Shown piece by piece: positions 6,155-11,614 of a stretch of DNA of 11,614 bases. The notes beneath the pieces were generated by a model. It was given only the letters and a program-made list of their open reading frames with translations. It was not told the DNA's origin and did not search any database. Position 1 is the first letter of the stretch. Every line of letters starts with the position of its first letter. This DNA comes from an uncultured Oscillospiraceae bacterium (GTDB lineage: Bacteria; Bacillota; Clostridia; Oscillospirales; Oscillospiraceae): NCBI GenBank assembly GCA_934630555.1, contig CAKTXB010000044.1:1-11614 (forward strand), given 5' to 3'. Position numbers and translations under genes: made by a program.

Positions 6155-7336
6155 CTAATCTTCTTCCAGGTATTCCGACTGCGGCGGTGTGGGATCGGAG
6201 CTGGCGGCTGCATTCTGCGTGCCGTTTTCCGGCAAAGCCGGCTGCTTTTTGCCGCGGCCCAGCAGCAGCGTTACAACGCCAAGGCCCAGCGGTGCAGACA
6301 CAAAGCCAGCCGCAAATGACAGAACCGGGATACACGATGCAGCTATCCACAGCGCTGCGCCAATGGTCAACTCCGCGGCAAAGCATGCCCGCCGTTTACA
6401 AAGGTCGCGCCAAAAGAGCTTTCCAAGGAAGAAGCTCAGGAAAACCGGTGACGCGACCAGCGCTGCGATATATGCAAGCAGCAGCACAAACGACAGCCGC
6501 ACGCCAAAGCGCGTGATCAGCAAAATGATAAATAGGACCGGCACGCCCGCCAGCACACCAAAGCCGATGCCAAATGCCTTGGCATATTTCCCAAACGGTG
6601 CGCCGGAATAGGTTTTGTCCACACGCGGCCACAGCGGTGTGAGCCACAGCAGCACCAGTGCCAGCGCCACAATGCCGGCGAACCGCATCACACAGTCCAG
6701 TGCCTTTTCCCCCAGCTCCCGCAGCGGTTCCGGCTCCGGCTGCTGCTGGTCCTCATACACCTGCGCGCCTGCCGTGGCAGACGATGGCGCTGTGATCTGC
6801 GCGCTGCTGTTATAGTGCAGCGTGCCGCCAATGACAGCCGCCGGGTCAATGACGATCGTTTCCGCGCTTAAATATACATCGCCGCCGATCCAGCCGGTGA
6901 GCGTAACGGTGCTGCCGCCAATGTAAGCATTTCGCGCCACAAGGCCGCTCACGGTAACATTGTTGCCTGCAGCGAATACATCGCGTGCCACCGTACCGCG
7001 GATCTGTACGTCATAGCCCGCCAGAAATGCGTCGTTTTCCGTCGTACCATCCAGCCGGACGCTCTGACCGGCCAGCAGCGCGTATTCGCTCCAGCCGTTT
7101 TGCTGCACACGGTAGCCGGCGGCAAGGAGGATGCCCTCGACGTCCGCATCGGAATACACGTTCTGCCCCGCTAAGAACTTGCTGCATGCATAGCTGCCGG
7201 ACAGCGTGTCGCCGCTGTACTGCGCGGGTGCGGCCTTCGGCATTCCGGCTGCCAGTGCAGGAACGCTCAGTACCAGCAGCAAAATGAATGCCAGCAGCAC
7301 GGGGATCTTCCGTTTTGTGCTTCGTTTCATGTTCAT
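6155..7336 (-). CDS. Secreted beta-helix (bactofilin/polymer-forming-like) membrane protein
   Basis: A 393-residue envelope protein of unknown exact function. Residues 1-30 are a signal peptide: a basic start, a hydrophobic core and a SVPALAA cleavage site. Residues about 50-185 form short degenerate repeats (FLAGQNV, LLAGQSVRL, FLAGYDVQIRG, VFAAGNNVTVSG, AYIGGSTVTLTG, VYLSAETIVID) typical of the right-handed beta-helix of bactofilin-like 'polymer-forming' domains. A linker rich in Q, P and E (197-204) leads to four or five membrane helices between about 217 and 360, then a hydrophilic tail. The ATG at 7334-7336 overlaps the upstream stop as ATGA and has GGAG 7 nt upstream, suggesting translational coupling; an ATG six bases later is also possible. 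It may organise an envelope patch, but that is inference. Confidence 0.8.
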   Translation of the reverse strand: MNMKRSTKRKIPVLLAFILLLVLSVPALAAGMPKAAPAQYSGDTLSGSYACSKFLAGQNVYSDADVEGILLAAGYRVQQNGWSEYALLAGQSVRLDGTTENDAFLAGYDVQIRGTVARDVFAAGNNVTVSGLVARNAYIGGSTVTLTGWIGGDVYLSAETIVIDPAAVIGGTLHYNSSAQITAPSSATAGAQVYEDQQQPEPEPLRELGEKALDCVMRFAGIVALALVLLWLTPLWPRVDKTYSGAPFGKYAKAFGIGFGVLAGVPVLFIILLITRFGVRLSFVLLLAYIAALVASPVFLSFFLGKLFWRDLCKRRACFAAELTIGAALWIAASCIPVLSFAAGFVSAPLGLGVVTLLLGRGKKQPALPENGTQNAAASSDPTPPQSEYLEED

Positions 7337-8055
7337 TTCTCCTCTCCGCTCTCTTTGCCTGTATGTTTTTTGCAGATACGGTCGTAGATAAACAGCCCCG
7401 CGCCGCTGATAAGCAGCGTGACGGCAAATACGACAACGGCCAGCTTGTAGTTCTGCGATCCCAGCGCACTGCCGCTGACCGTGGACGTCACGATAGACGG
7501 CAGACGGCCCAGCGAGCAGATCATCAGCCACAGCGACGCCGGCATATCCGTCAGCCCTGCAAAATAGCACAGCAGATCCTTTGGTGTGCCGGGAAGCATG
7601 AATATAATAAGGAACAGGAAGTCGCGCTTGGACGAGGTTTTGAGGAACTTCACCGCACGCAGCTTTTCCTCTGAGAAAAACACCTCCACCAGACGCACGC
7701 CATAGCGGCGCACGAGCCAGAACACCAGCATACTGCCGATGGTGGAAGCAAGCAAGCTCAAGATCGTGCCTTCCACCGCGCCGAATGCGTAGCCCGCTGC
7801 CAGCTCAAACGGCTCGCCGGGCAGAATGGCGATGATGACCTGCAAGATCGTCATGCCCATAAAGGCCAGCTGCCCCCAAATGCCCCGCTCGTCGATCCAC
7901 GTGCGGAACTGCTCCGGCTGCGACGCGAAGCGCACGAGCGGCACGCCGGCCAGCCAGATGATAAGCGCCGTCGCAAGGACAGCAATGGCCAGCGCAAAAA
8001 TGCCGAGCCGCTTCTGCTGTTTTTTTGTAAGTTCCTGTTTGTTTCGTATGGCCAT
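7333..8055 (-). CDS. VTT-domain (DedA/TVP38-TMEM64-like) membrane protein
   Basis: A 240-residue polytopic membrane protein of the VTT/SNARE-associated superfamily, whose members are implicated in lipid-carrier (e.g. undecaprenyl phosphate) or phospholipid translocation. Visible are an N-terminal basic stretch and helix (18-38), the re-entrant-loop motif LPGEPFELAAGYAFG (78-92), FWLVRRYG (112-119), the second motif MLPGTPKDLLCYFAGLT (153-169), GRLPSIVTSTVSG (183-195) and a last helix (204-224) followed by a basic tail. The PGTPKDLL motif points to the TVP38/TMEM64 branch rather than classical DedA. The only ATG is at 8053-8055; AAGGAG is 12 nt upstream, a rather long gap. It is first in an operon with the beta-helix protein, with overlapping stop and start. 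Substrate unknown. Confidence 0.88.
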   Translation of the reverse strand: MAIRNKQELTKKQQKRLGIFALAIAVLATALIIWLAGVPLVRFASQPEQFRTWIDERGIWGQLAFMGMTILQVIIAILPGEPFELAAGYAFGAVEGTILSLLASTIGSMLVFWLVRRYGVRLVEVFFSEEKLRAVKFLKTSSKRDFLFLIIFMLPGTPKDLLCYFAGLTDMPASLWLMICSLGRLPSIVTSTVSGSALGSQNYKLAVVVFAVTLLISGAGLFIYDRICKKHTGKESGEEK

Positions 8056-8087
8056 ACGCTTTTGCCGCTCCTTACATATGCAGATAT

Positions 8088-8116
8088 AGTATACTACATT
8101 TTTCCTGTAAAGTGAA
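8088..8116 (-). promoter_or_regulatory. Promoter of the VTT / beta-helix operon
   Basis: On the minus strand, TTCACT (8111-8116) and TATACT (8088-8093) are 17 nt apart. An overlapping alternative pairs TTTACA with TATATC at the same spacing. It lies just downstream of the terminator of the methyltransferase gene, as expected for a new transcription unit. Confidence 0.65.
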
Positions 8117-8147
8117 AAGAAACAAATCTTAAATATTCTGAAAAGTG

Positions 8148-8181
8148 AAAAACAGCCCGTCCGAATTTTTCGGACAGGCTG
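8148..8181 (-). terminator. Terminator of the methyltransferase gene
   Basis: Arms CAGCC-c-GTCCGAA (8153-8165) and TTCGGAC-a-GGCTG (8169-8181) enclose a short loop. On the minus strand they are followed by five U residues (8148-8152). The hairpin starts 11 nt after the stop codon. Confidence 0.88.
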
Positions 8182-8192
8182 CAGCGGGATAT

Positions 8193-9260
8193 TTATTTGC
8201 CCTGCAGGGCGCACAGCTGCTCGTAACTGCCATAGAGGCGCGCTGCATCCACAAGCGCCTTCACATTCTCCGGCTTTGTGTTCGCGCCCAGCGCGCAGCC
8301 GGACGAGAGGATCAGGCCCTTGCCGCGCGTGCCCTCGATGATCTTCTTCGACTGCGCCAGCACCTGCTCCGGCGTACCAAGATACATGGGGTCACTGGGG
8401 TTGACATTGCCCATGAGCACCACGTTTTCCGGGATCAGCCGCCGTGCCTCGGCCATGTCGACCTGCCAGTCAAGCTCGAGAATATCTGCGCCGGTCTGCC
8501 CCATTTCCGTCAGGATCTTATTGGCATTGCCGCAGATATGAATGGAATAGGCGCCCGGCAGGTCACGTACCGCCTCCACGACCTTCTTTTCAAACGGCAG
8601 TGCAAACTTGCGGTACACATCCGGTGAAACCAGGTTCGGGCCGGCGTAGGAGTCACCCATGCTGGTGGAATGGACGCCGGTCATGAGCTGGGCGCGGGCA
8701 AACCGGATGTGGGCCTCCGTTGCCCATTCCAGCGCGTGCAGGATAACATCCTCGTCCTCCGTGATGAGATCGACCATGAACTCCTGCGGACCGCGCAGCA
8801 AACACAAAACATCAAACGGGCCCTGATCGGCACGGCCCATGACAAACACATGGTCGCCGATGCGCTCCATCAGTCGCTGTGACGTTTCCAACCACTCGCA
8901 GCAGCGTCCGTCTTTCAGCGGATCCGGCAGCTTCAGGTCGTCGATCTGCTCCAACGATTCAATGGCCGGATGGCTTTCATCGACCATGGCCACATCACGC
9001 TCACGGAACTTGACCTTTGCGCCGCACGCCTCTGCCAGAGTGGCGTCATCCACGTCGATGATGCAGCCGTCATAGCCGTACTTTTCCTGACTGATGCAGT
9101 GTGCCTCTGCCATCTTGGCCGGGCTGCGGTTGATCTCACCGATGTTGTAGCCGGCGGTGTGCGCACTGAACATGAAGCTCTGCGGAATGACGGGCAGCCG
9201 GTCCGGCATCTGCCCATGCAGAACGGCCTGTACACGTTCCAGTGATGTCATTTCTTTCAT
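8193..9260 (-). CDS. UroD/MtaA-family cobalamin-dependent methyltransferase-like protein
   Basis: A 355-residue TIM-barrel protein of the uroporphyrinogen decarboxylase superfamily. It carries the zinc pattern of methylcorrinoid:thiol methyltransferases (MtaA/MtbA/CmuA type): HICGN at 241-245 (H241, C243) and SSGCALGANT with C322, i.e. HxC...C. True uroporphyrinogen decarboxylases lack this set, so a role in methyl transfer to or from a corrinoid protein is more likely than haem synthesis. Other family marks are the N-terminal RVQAVLHGQMPDRLPV (9-24), ELDWQVDMAEAR (262-273) and LMGNVNPSDPMYLGTPEQV (282-300). GAAGGGGGAG precedes the ATG at 9258-9260 by 5 nt. It stands alone between its own promoter and terminator, with no corrinoid protein gene nearby, divergent from an AraC regulator. 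The methyl donor is unknown. Confidence 0.85.
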   Translation of the reverse strand: MKEMTSLERVQAVLHGQMPDRLPVIPQSFMFSAHTAGYNIGEINRSPAKMAEAHCISQEKYGYDGCIIDVDDATLAEACGAKVKFRERDVAMVDESHPAIESLEQIDDLKLPDPLKDGRCCEWLETSQRLMERIGDHVFVMGRADQGPFDVLCLLRGPQEFMVDLITEDEDVILHALEWATEAHIRFARAQLMTGVHSTSMGDSYAGPNLVSPDVYRKFALPFEKKVVEAVRDLPGAYSIHICGNANKILTEMGQTGADILELDWQVDMAEARRLIPENVVLMGNVNPSDPMYLGTPEQVLAQSKKIIEGTRGKGLILSSGCALGANTKPENVKALVDAARLYGSYEQLCALQGK

Positions 9261-9297
9261 AAAAACTCCCCCTTCCGGTTTTTCCTGCAATTTGGGA

Positions 9298-9327
9298 TTG
9301 ACAGGATCGTTATGTTTATTTTATGAT
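9298..9327 (+). promoter_or_regulatory. Promoter of the AraC-type regulator (divergent pair)
   Basis: A consensus TTGACA (9298-9303) is followed after 18 nt by TATGAT (9322-9327). Transcription would start near 9334, giving a leader of about 55 nt before the ATG at 9389. It overlaps the opposite promoter of the methyltransferase gene. Confidence 0.75.
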
Positions 9328-9346
9328 TATTAAAAATGGATTGCAA
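9318..9346 (-). promoter_or_regulatory. Promoter of the methyltransferase gene (divergent pair)
   Basis: On the minus strand, TTGCAA (9341-9346) and TAAAAT (9318-9323) are separated by 17 nt. The -10 shares bases 9322-9323 with the -10 of the oppositely directed regulator promoter, so the two promoters cannot easily be occupied together. Confidence 0.7.
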
Positions 9347-9388
9347 CTATTTGTGCACGGCATACAAACTTACAAGGAGGAAGCATCC

Positions 9389-10294
9389 ATGTGCGACCAG
9401 TGTCCACGATCAGCCATCAACTGGGTCGATTCTCATGTCTGCACGCGTGACCAGCTCATTCTCACACACAGTGAACTGCCCATCCCCGGGCTGCGTACAT
9501 TTGGCTGGCAAGACCTGAAATGTGCCGCTCCTGCGCTGTGTCTGCATTACCATCAGGACTGTCTGGAACTGACATTCGTGCTGGAGGGCAGCATCCAGTT
9601 TTTCACCGAAGGCCGCAGCTACGACGTTTTTGGCGGCGACGCGTTTTTAACGCAGCCAAACGCCGTCCATTCCACAAATGAGCTGCCGTTTTCGGTGGGC
9701 GAGGTCGTGTGGGTGCAGCTGGACACCAGTCGCGCGGACGGATTCCTGTTTTTGCAGGAGGAAGCCGCCGCGCCGCTCATTGCCGCGCTGCACGACGCGG
9801 ACCAGTGCCACATCCGCACCGACAACAACGCGCCCAAACGTGCCGTACAGGCGCTGGTCAAATCAGTTCGGAACGCTCCGCAGGAACTGGATGCTTACAA
9901 AGTCGCCGCATTTCTGGTGTTCTATCTTTATCAGCTGCTGCCGTTCATCGGCCGCACGATGAATCGCGTTTCACCGGATATTCAGGCTGTCTGCGCCTAT
10001 ATCCACGACAATTTGCGCGCAGAGCTGACATTGGAAGACCTGGCGCAGCACGGCGGGTTATCTGTTTCGCAGTTCAAATACAAATTTAAGGCGCAAATCG
10101 GCATTTCGCCGCGCAGCTACATCAATCAGATGAAAATTGAACAGATCAAAGAGCAGATCGTGCCCGGCGTATCCTTTACAGACTTGGCCGCGGAATACAG
10201 CTTCTGTAACAGCGCCTATTTTTCTGCTGTTTTTAAAAAGTATGCCGGCATGACGCCGAGTGAATATTTAGCGTCCAACCGAAACCCAAAATAA
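9389..10294 (+). CDS. AraC-family transcriptional regulator with N-terminal cupin domain
   Basis: A 301-residue DNA-binding regulator. An N-terminal cupin (about 40-115) contains LHYHQDCLELTFVLEGSIQF (52-71) and GGDAFLTQPNAVHS (82-95), the usual effector pocket of this class. The C-terminal part (195-297) holds two helix-turn-helix motifs: LTLEDLAQHGGLSVSQFKYK (213-232) and the region FTDLAAEYSFCNSAYFSAVF (263-282), ending with the family signature KKYAGMTPSEYL. The N-terminus is unusually cysteine-rich (C2, C5, C18, C45, C51, C58), which might mean redox or metal sensitivity. AAGGAGG 8 nt before the ATG at 9389 fixes the start; an upstream ATG at 9323 falls inside the promoter. It is divergent from the methyltransferase and 20 nt ahead of the epimerase-like gene. 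Such regulators commonly sense sugars, so both neighbours are candidate targets. Confidence 0.92.
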   Translation: MCDQCPRSAINWVDSHVCTRDQLILTHSELPIPGLRTFGWQDLKCAAPALCLHYHQDCLELTFVLEGSIQFFTEGRSYDVFGGDAFLTQPNAVHSTNELPFSVGEVVWVQLDTSRADGFLFLQEEAAAPLIAALHDADQCHIRTDNNAPKRAVQALVKSVRNAPQELDAYKVAAFLVFYLYQLLPFIGRTMNRVSPDIQAVCAYIHDNLRAELTLEDLAQHGGLSVSQFKYKFKAQIGISPRSYINQMKIEQIKEQIVPGVSFTDLAAEYSFCNSAYFSAVFKKYAGMTPSEYLASNRNPK

Positions 10295-10314
10295 TACTTG
10301 TAAGGAGAATCATC

Positions 10315-11187
10315 ATGCTGCACACCATCCAAAACGACCATCTCACCGTCCGCGCGCAAACGACCGGCGCGGAGCTGTACTCCATCTGCCTTGACGGTAC
10401 AGAGTATCTCTGGCAGGGCGACGCTGCCTATTGGAGCGACCGCTCTCCGACAATTTTCCCCTATGTCGCGCGCCTGACGGATGAGAAATACACCTATCGC
10501 GGCAAGACGTATTCCATGCCTATCCATGGCTTTGCGCCCAAAGCGGAATTCACGCTGGACAGCCAGACGGACACGTCCATGACGTTCCTGCTGAAAAGCA
10601 GCGAAGAAACGCTGCAGCAGTACCCGTTCCAGTTCCGCTTCTATGTGACATATGCCATTTCCGGCACGACGCTCACCATTCGCTTCCGCGTGGAAAATGA
10701 TGATGAAAAGGCCATGCACTTCGGCCTTGGCACACACCCCGGCATCAATATACCACTGGAGCAGGGCCTCAGCTTCACCGACTATCGTCTGCGTTTTGAC
10801 CCGCCCTGCCAGCCCATGCGCATTGGCTTCACGCCCGACTGCTTCCCGAATGGTAATGACAAGCCGTACGCGCTTCAAAACGGCTGCGAACTGCCGCTGC
10901 ACCATGACCTGTTCGACGATGATGCCATTGCCCTGCGTGAGATGAGCCACACCGTCACGCTGGAGAGCCCCAAGGGCACGCACGGCGTCACCGTGCATTC
11001 TCCCGACCAGCCCATCTTCGGCCTGTGGCATATGCCGAAAACCGACGCGCCGTATGTCTGCCTTGAAGCCTGGTCCAGCCTTCCGTCGCGTAAAGGCATG
11101 ATCGAGGATCTGGAAACGCAGCCGGACCTCATCAAGCTGGACGCCGGCAAGACCTATGAAACCGCCATTACGCTCACGCTCCGCTGA
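10315..11187 (+). CDS. Aldose 1-epimerase (mutarotase) family protein, LacX-like
   Basis: A 290-residue beta-sandwich protein of the galactose mutarotase superfamily, which interconverts alpha and beta anomers of sugars or sugar phosphates in the cytoplasm. Residues matching the active site are R43 (SDRSPTIFPYVARL), H71 in MPIHGFAPKAEF, H141 in FGLGTHPGINIP and the probable general base E251 in CLEAWSSLPSRKG. The length and HGF/GTHPG spacing fit the shorter LacX/YeaD-like branch rather than classical GalM (~340 aa). AAGGAG lies 7 nt before the ATG, and the gene starts 20 nt after the AraC-type regulator, so the two are one operon ended by the terminator at 11217. The sugar is not evident from the sequence. 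Confidence 0.9.
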   Translation: MLHTIQNDHLTVRAQTTGAELYSICLDGTEYLWQGDAAYWSDRSPTIFPYVARLTDEKYTYRGKTYSMPIHGFAPKAEFTLDSQTDTSMTFLLKSSEETLQQYPFQFRFYVTYAISGTTLTIRFRVENDDEKAMHFGLGTHPGINIPLEQGLSFTDYRLRFDPPCQPMRIGFTPDCFPNGNDKPYALQNGCELPLHHDLFDDDAIALREMSHTVTLESPKGTHGVTVHSPDQPIFGLWHMPKTDAPYVCLEAWSSLPSRKGMIEDLETQPDLIKLDAGKTYETAITLTLR

Positions 11188-11216
11188 ACCACCTTAAAAC
11201 ATGATCCTTATAAATC

Positions 11217-11257
11217 TGCACGCCCGGCATTTGTAATAAAAACGGGCGTGCATTTTT
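11217..11257 (+). terminator. Terminator of the regulator / epimerase operon
   Basis: A perfect 10-bp stem (TGCACGCCCG at 11217-11226 with CGGGCGTGCA at 11243-11252), a 16-nt A-rich loop, and five T residues at 11253-11257. It begins 29 nt after the epimerase stop. Confidence 0.88.
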
Positions 11258-11308
11258 AGCGATAGTTTACAAAAATAAATTGGCTTGAAAAATAATACCG
11301 TTTTGCGC

Positions 11309-11337
11309 TTGAAACGCGGATTTTGTAGTGCTATAGT
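11309..11337 (+). promoter_or_regulatory. Promoter of the ROK-family gene
   Basis: TTGAAA (11309-11314) and TATAGT (11332-11337) are 17 nt apart. Just downstream, TGTC-AGTG-GACA (11344-11355) and the overlapping GTGGA...TCCAC form small inverted repeats near the expected transcription start. They could be an operator for autoregulation; this is speculative. Confidence 0.75.
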
Positions 11338-11403
11338 ACCATTGTCAGTGGACAGTTTCCACGATATTATTAAATTCAACATAAAAAGCAGTTTGTGAAC
11401 GAT

Positions 11404-11614
11404 ATGCAAAAAATCAACAGTCAGGTCATGAAGAACTATAATGCGCTCATGATCCTGAATACCATCCGGCTGCAAGCGCCGATCTCCCGCACTAAGCTTG
11501 TGGAGCTTGTAGGCCTCACGTCTGCGTCGGTCATCAATATTACAAATGAAATGCTGCGCACTGGGCTTCTGGTGCAGACAGGTTTGAACGATACACCCGG
11601 GCAGGGACGTAAGT
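11404..11614 (+). CDS. ROK-family transcriptional repressor (N-terminus only)
   Basis: The 70 visible codons are the winged helix-turn-helix of a NagC/XylR-type ROK repressor: INSQVMKNYNALMILNTIR, then PISRTKLVELVGLTSASVIN, then EMLRTGLLVQTG and the GQGRK start of the wing. Such proteins repress sugar-use genes and have a C-terminal sugar-kinase-like domain, here beyond the window edge. The start is uncertain. The ATG at 11404 gives the usual N-terminus but has no clear Shine-Dalgarno, and an in-frame GTG nine bases upstream is no better. A sigma-A promoter lies about 67 bp upstream. Confidence 0.88.
   Translation, partial: MQKINSQVMKNYNALMILNTIRLQAPISRTKLVELVGLTSASVINITNEMLRTGLLVQTGLNDTPGQGRK

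Noticed and set aside
10216..11031. 271-aa minus-strand ORF opposite the epimerase
   Set aside because: Active-site motifs and a good ribosome site support the plus-strand gene; the antisense frame has neither.

Overview
The window looks like chromosomal DNA from a GC-rich member of the Clostridia (Firmicutes), probably a gut Oscillospirales/Ruminococcaceae-type anaerobe. The grounds are strong Shine-Dalgarno sites (AGGAGG, GGGAGG, AAGGAGG), canonical sigma-A promoters, U-tailed intrinsic terminators, and the gene families present: LctP permease, a corrinoid-type methyltransferase, a cupin/AraC regulator and a ROK regulator. The genus cannot be fixed from the sequence alone.

Layout. (1) 1-1421, minus strand: a uracil permease (uraA, C-terminus beyond the window) behind a 170-nt leader. 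The leader contains a well-placed promoter, a 25-codon leader peptide, a U-rich stretch and an intrinsic terminator whose stem includes the leader peptide's stop codon. This arrangement resembles translation-coupled pyrimidine attenuation. (2) 1505-5172, minus strand: a three-gene operon of LctP-type hydroxyacid permease, an L-2-hydroxyacid dehydrogenase resembling L-2-hydroxyisocaproate dehydrogenase more than ordinary LDH, and a branched-chain aminotransferase. Together they could interconvert branched-chain amino acids and 2-hydroxyacids and move the hydroxyacid across the membrane. (3) 5254-5613, minus strand: a self-contained unit of promoter, 71-codon small membrane protein and strong terminator. 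(4) 5757-6154: about 400 bp without a gene, packed with consecutive hairpins. It contains a ~314-bp element with 18-bp imperfect terminal inverted repeats lying between two terminator-like hairpins. (5) 6155-8116, minus strand: a promoter and a two-gene operon of a VTT/DedA-like membrane protein and a secreted beta-helix (bactofilin-like) protein with a multi-spanning C-terminal half, joined by an ATGA overlap. (6) 8148-9346, minus strand: a UroD/MtaA-type methyltransferase with its own promoter and terminator. (7) 9298-11257, plus strand: divergent AraC-type regulator and an aldose-1-epimerase-like protein, ending in a terminator. The promoters of (6) and (7) overlap back to back. (8) 11309-11614, plus strand: promoter and N-terminus of a ROK-family repressor, cut by the window end.

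The most interesting observations are the uraA leader, the palindrome-packed element, and the permease/hydroxyacid dehydrogenase/aminotransferase operon.
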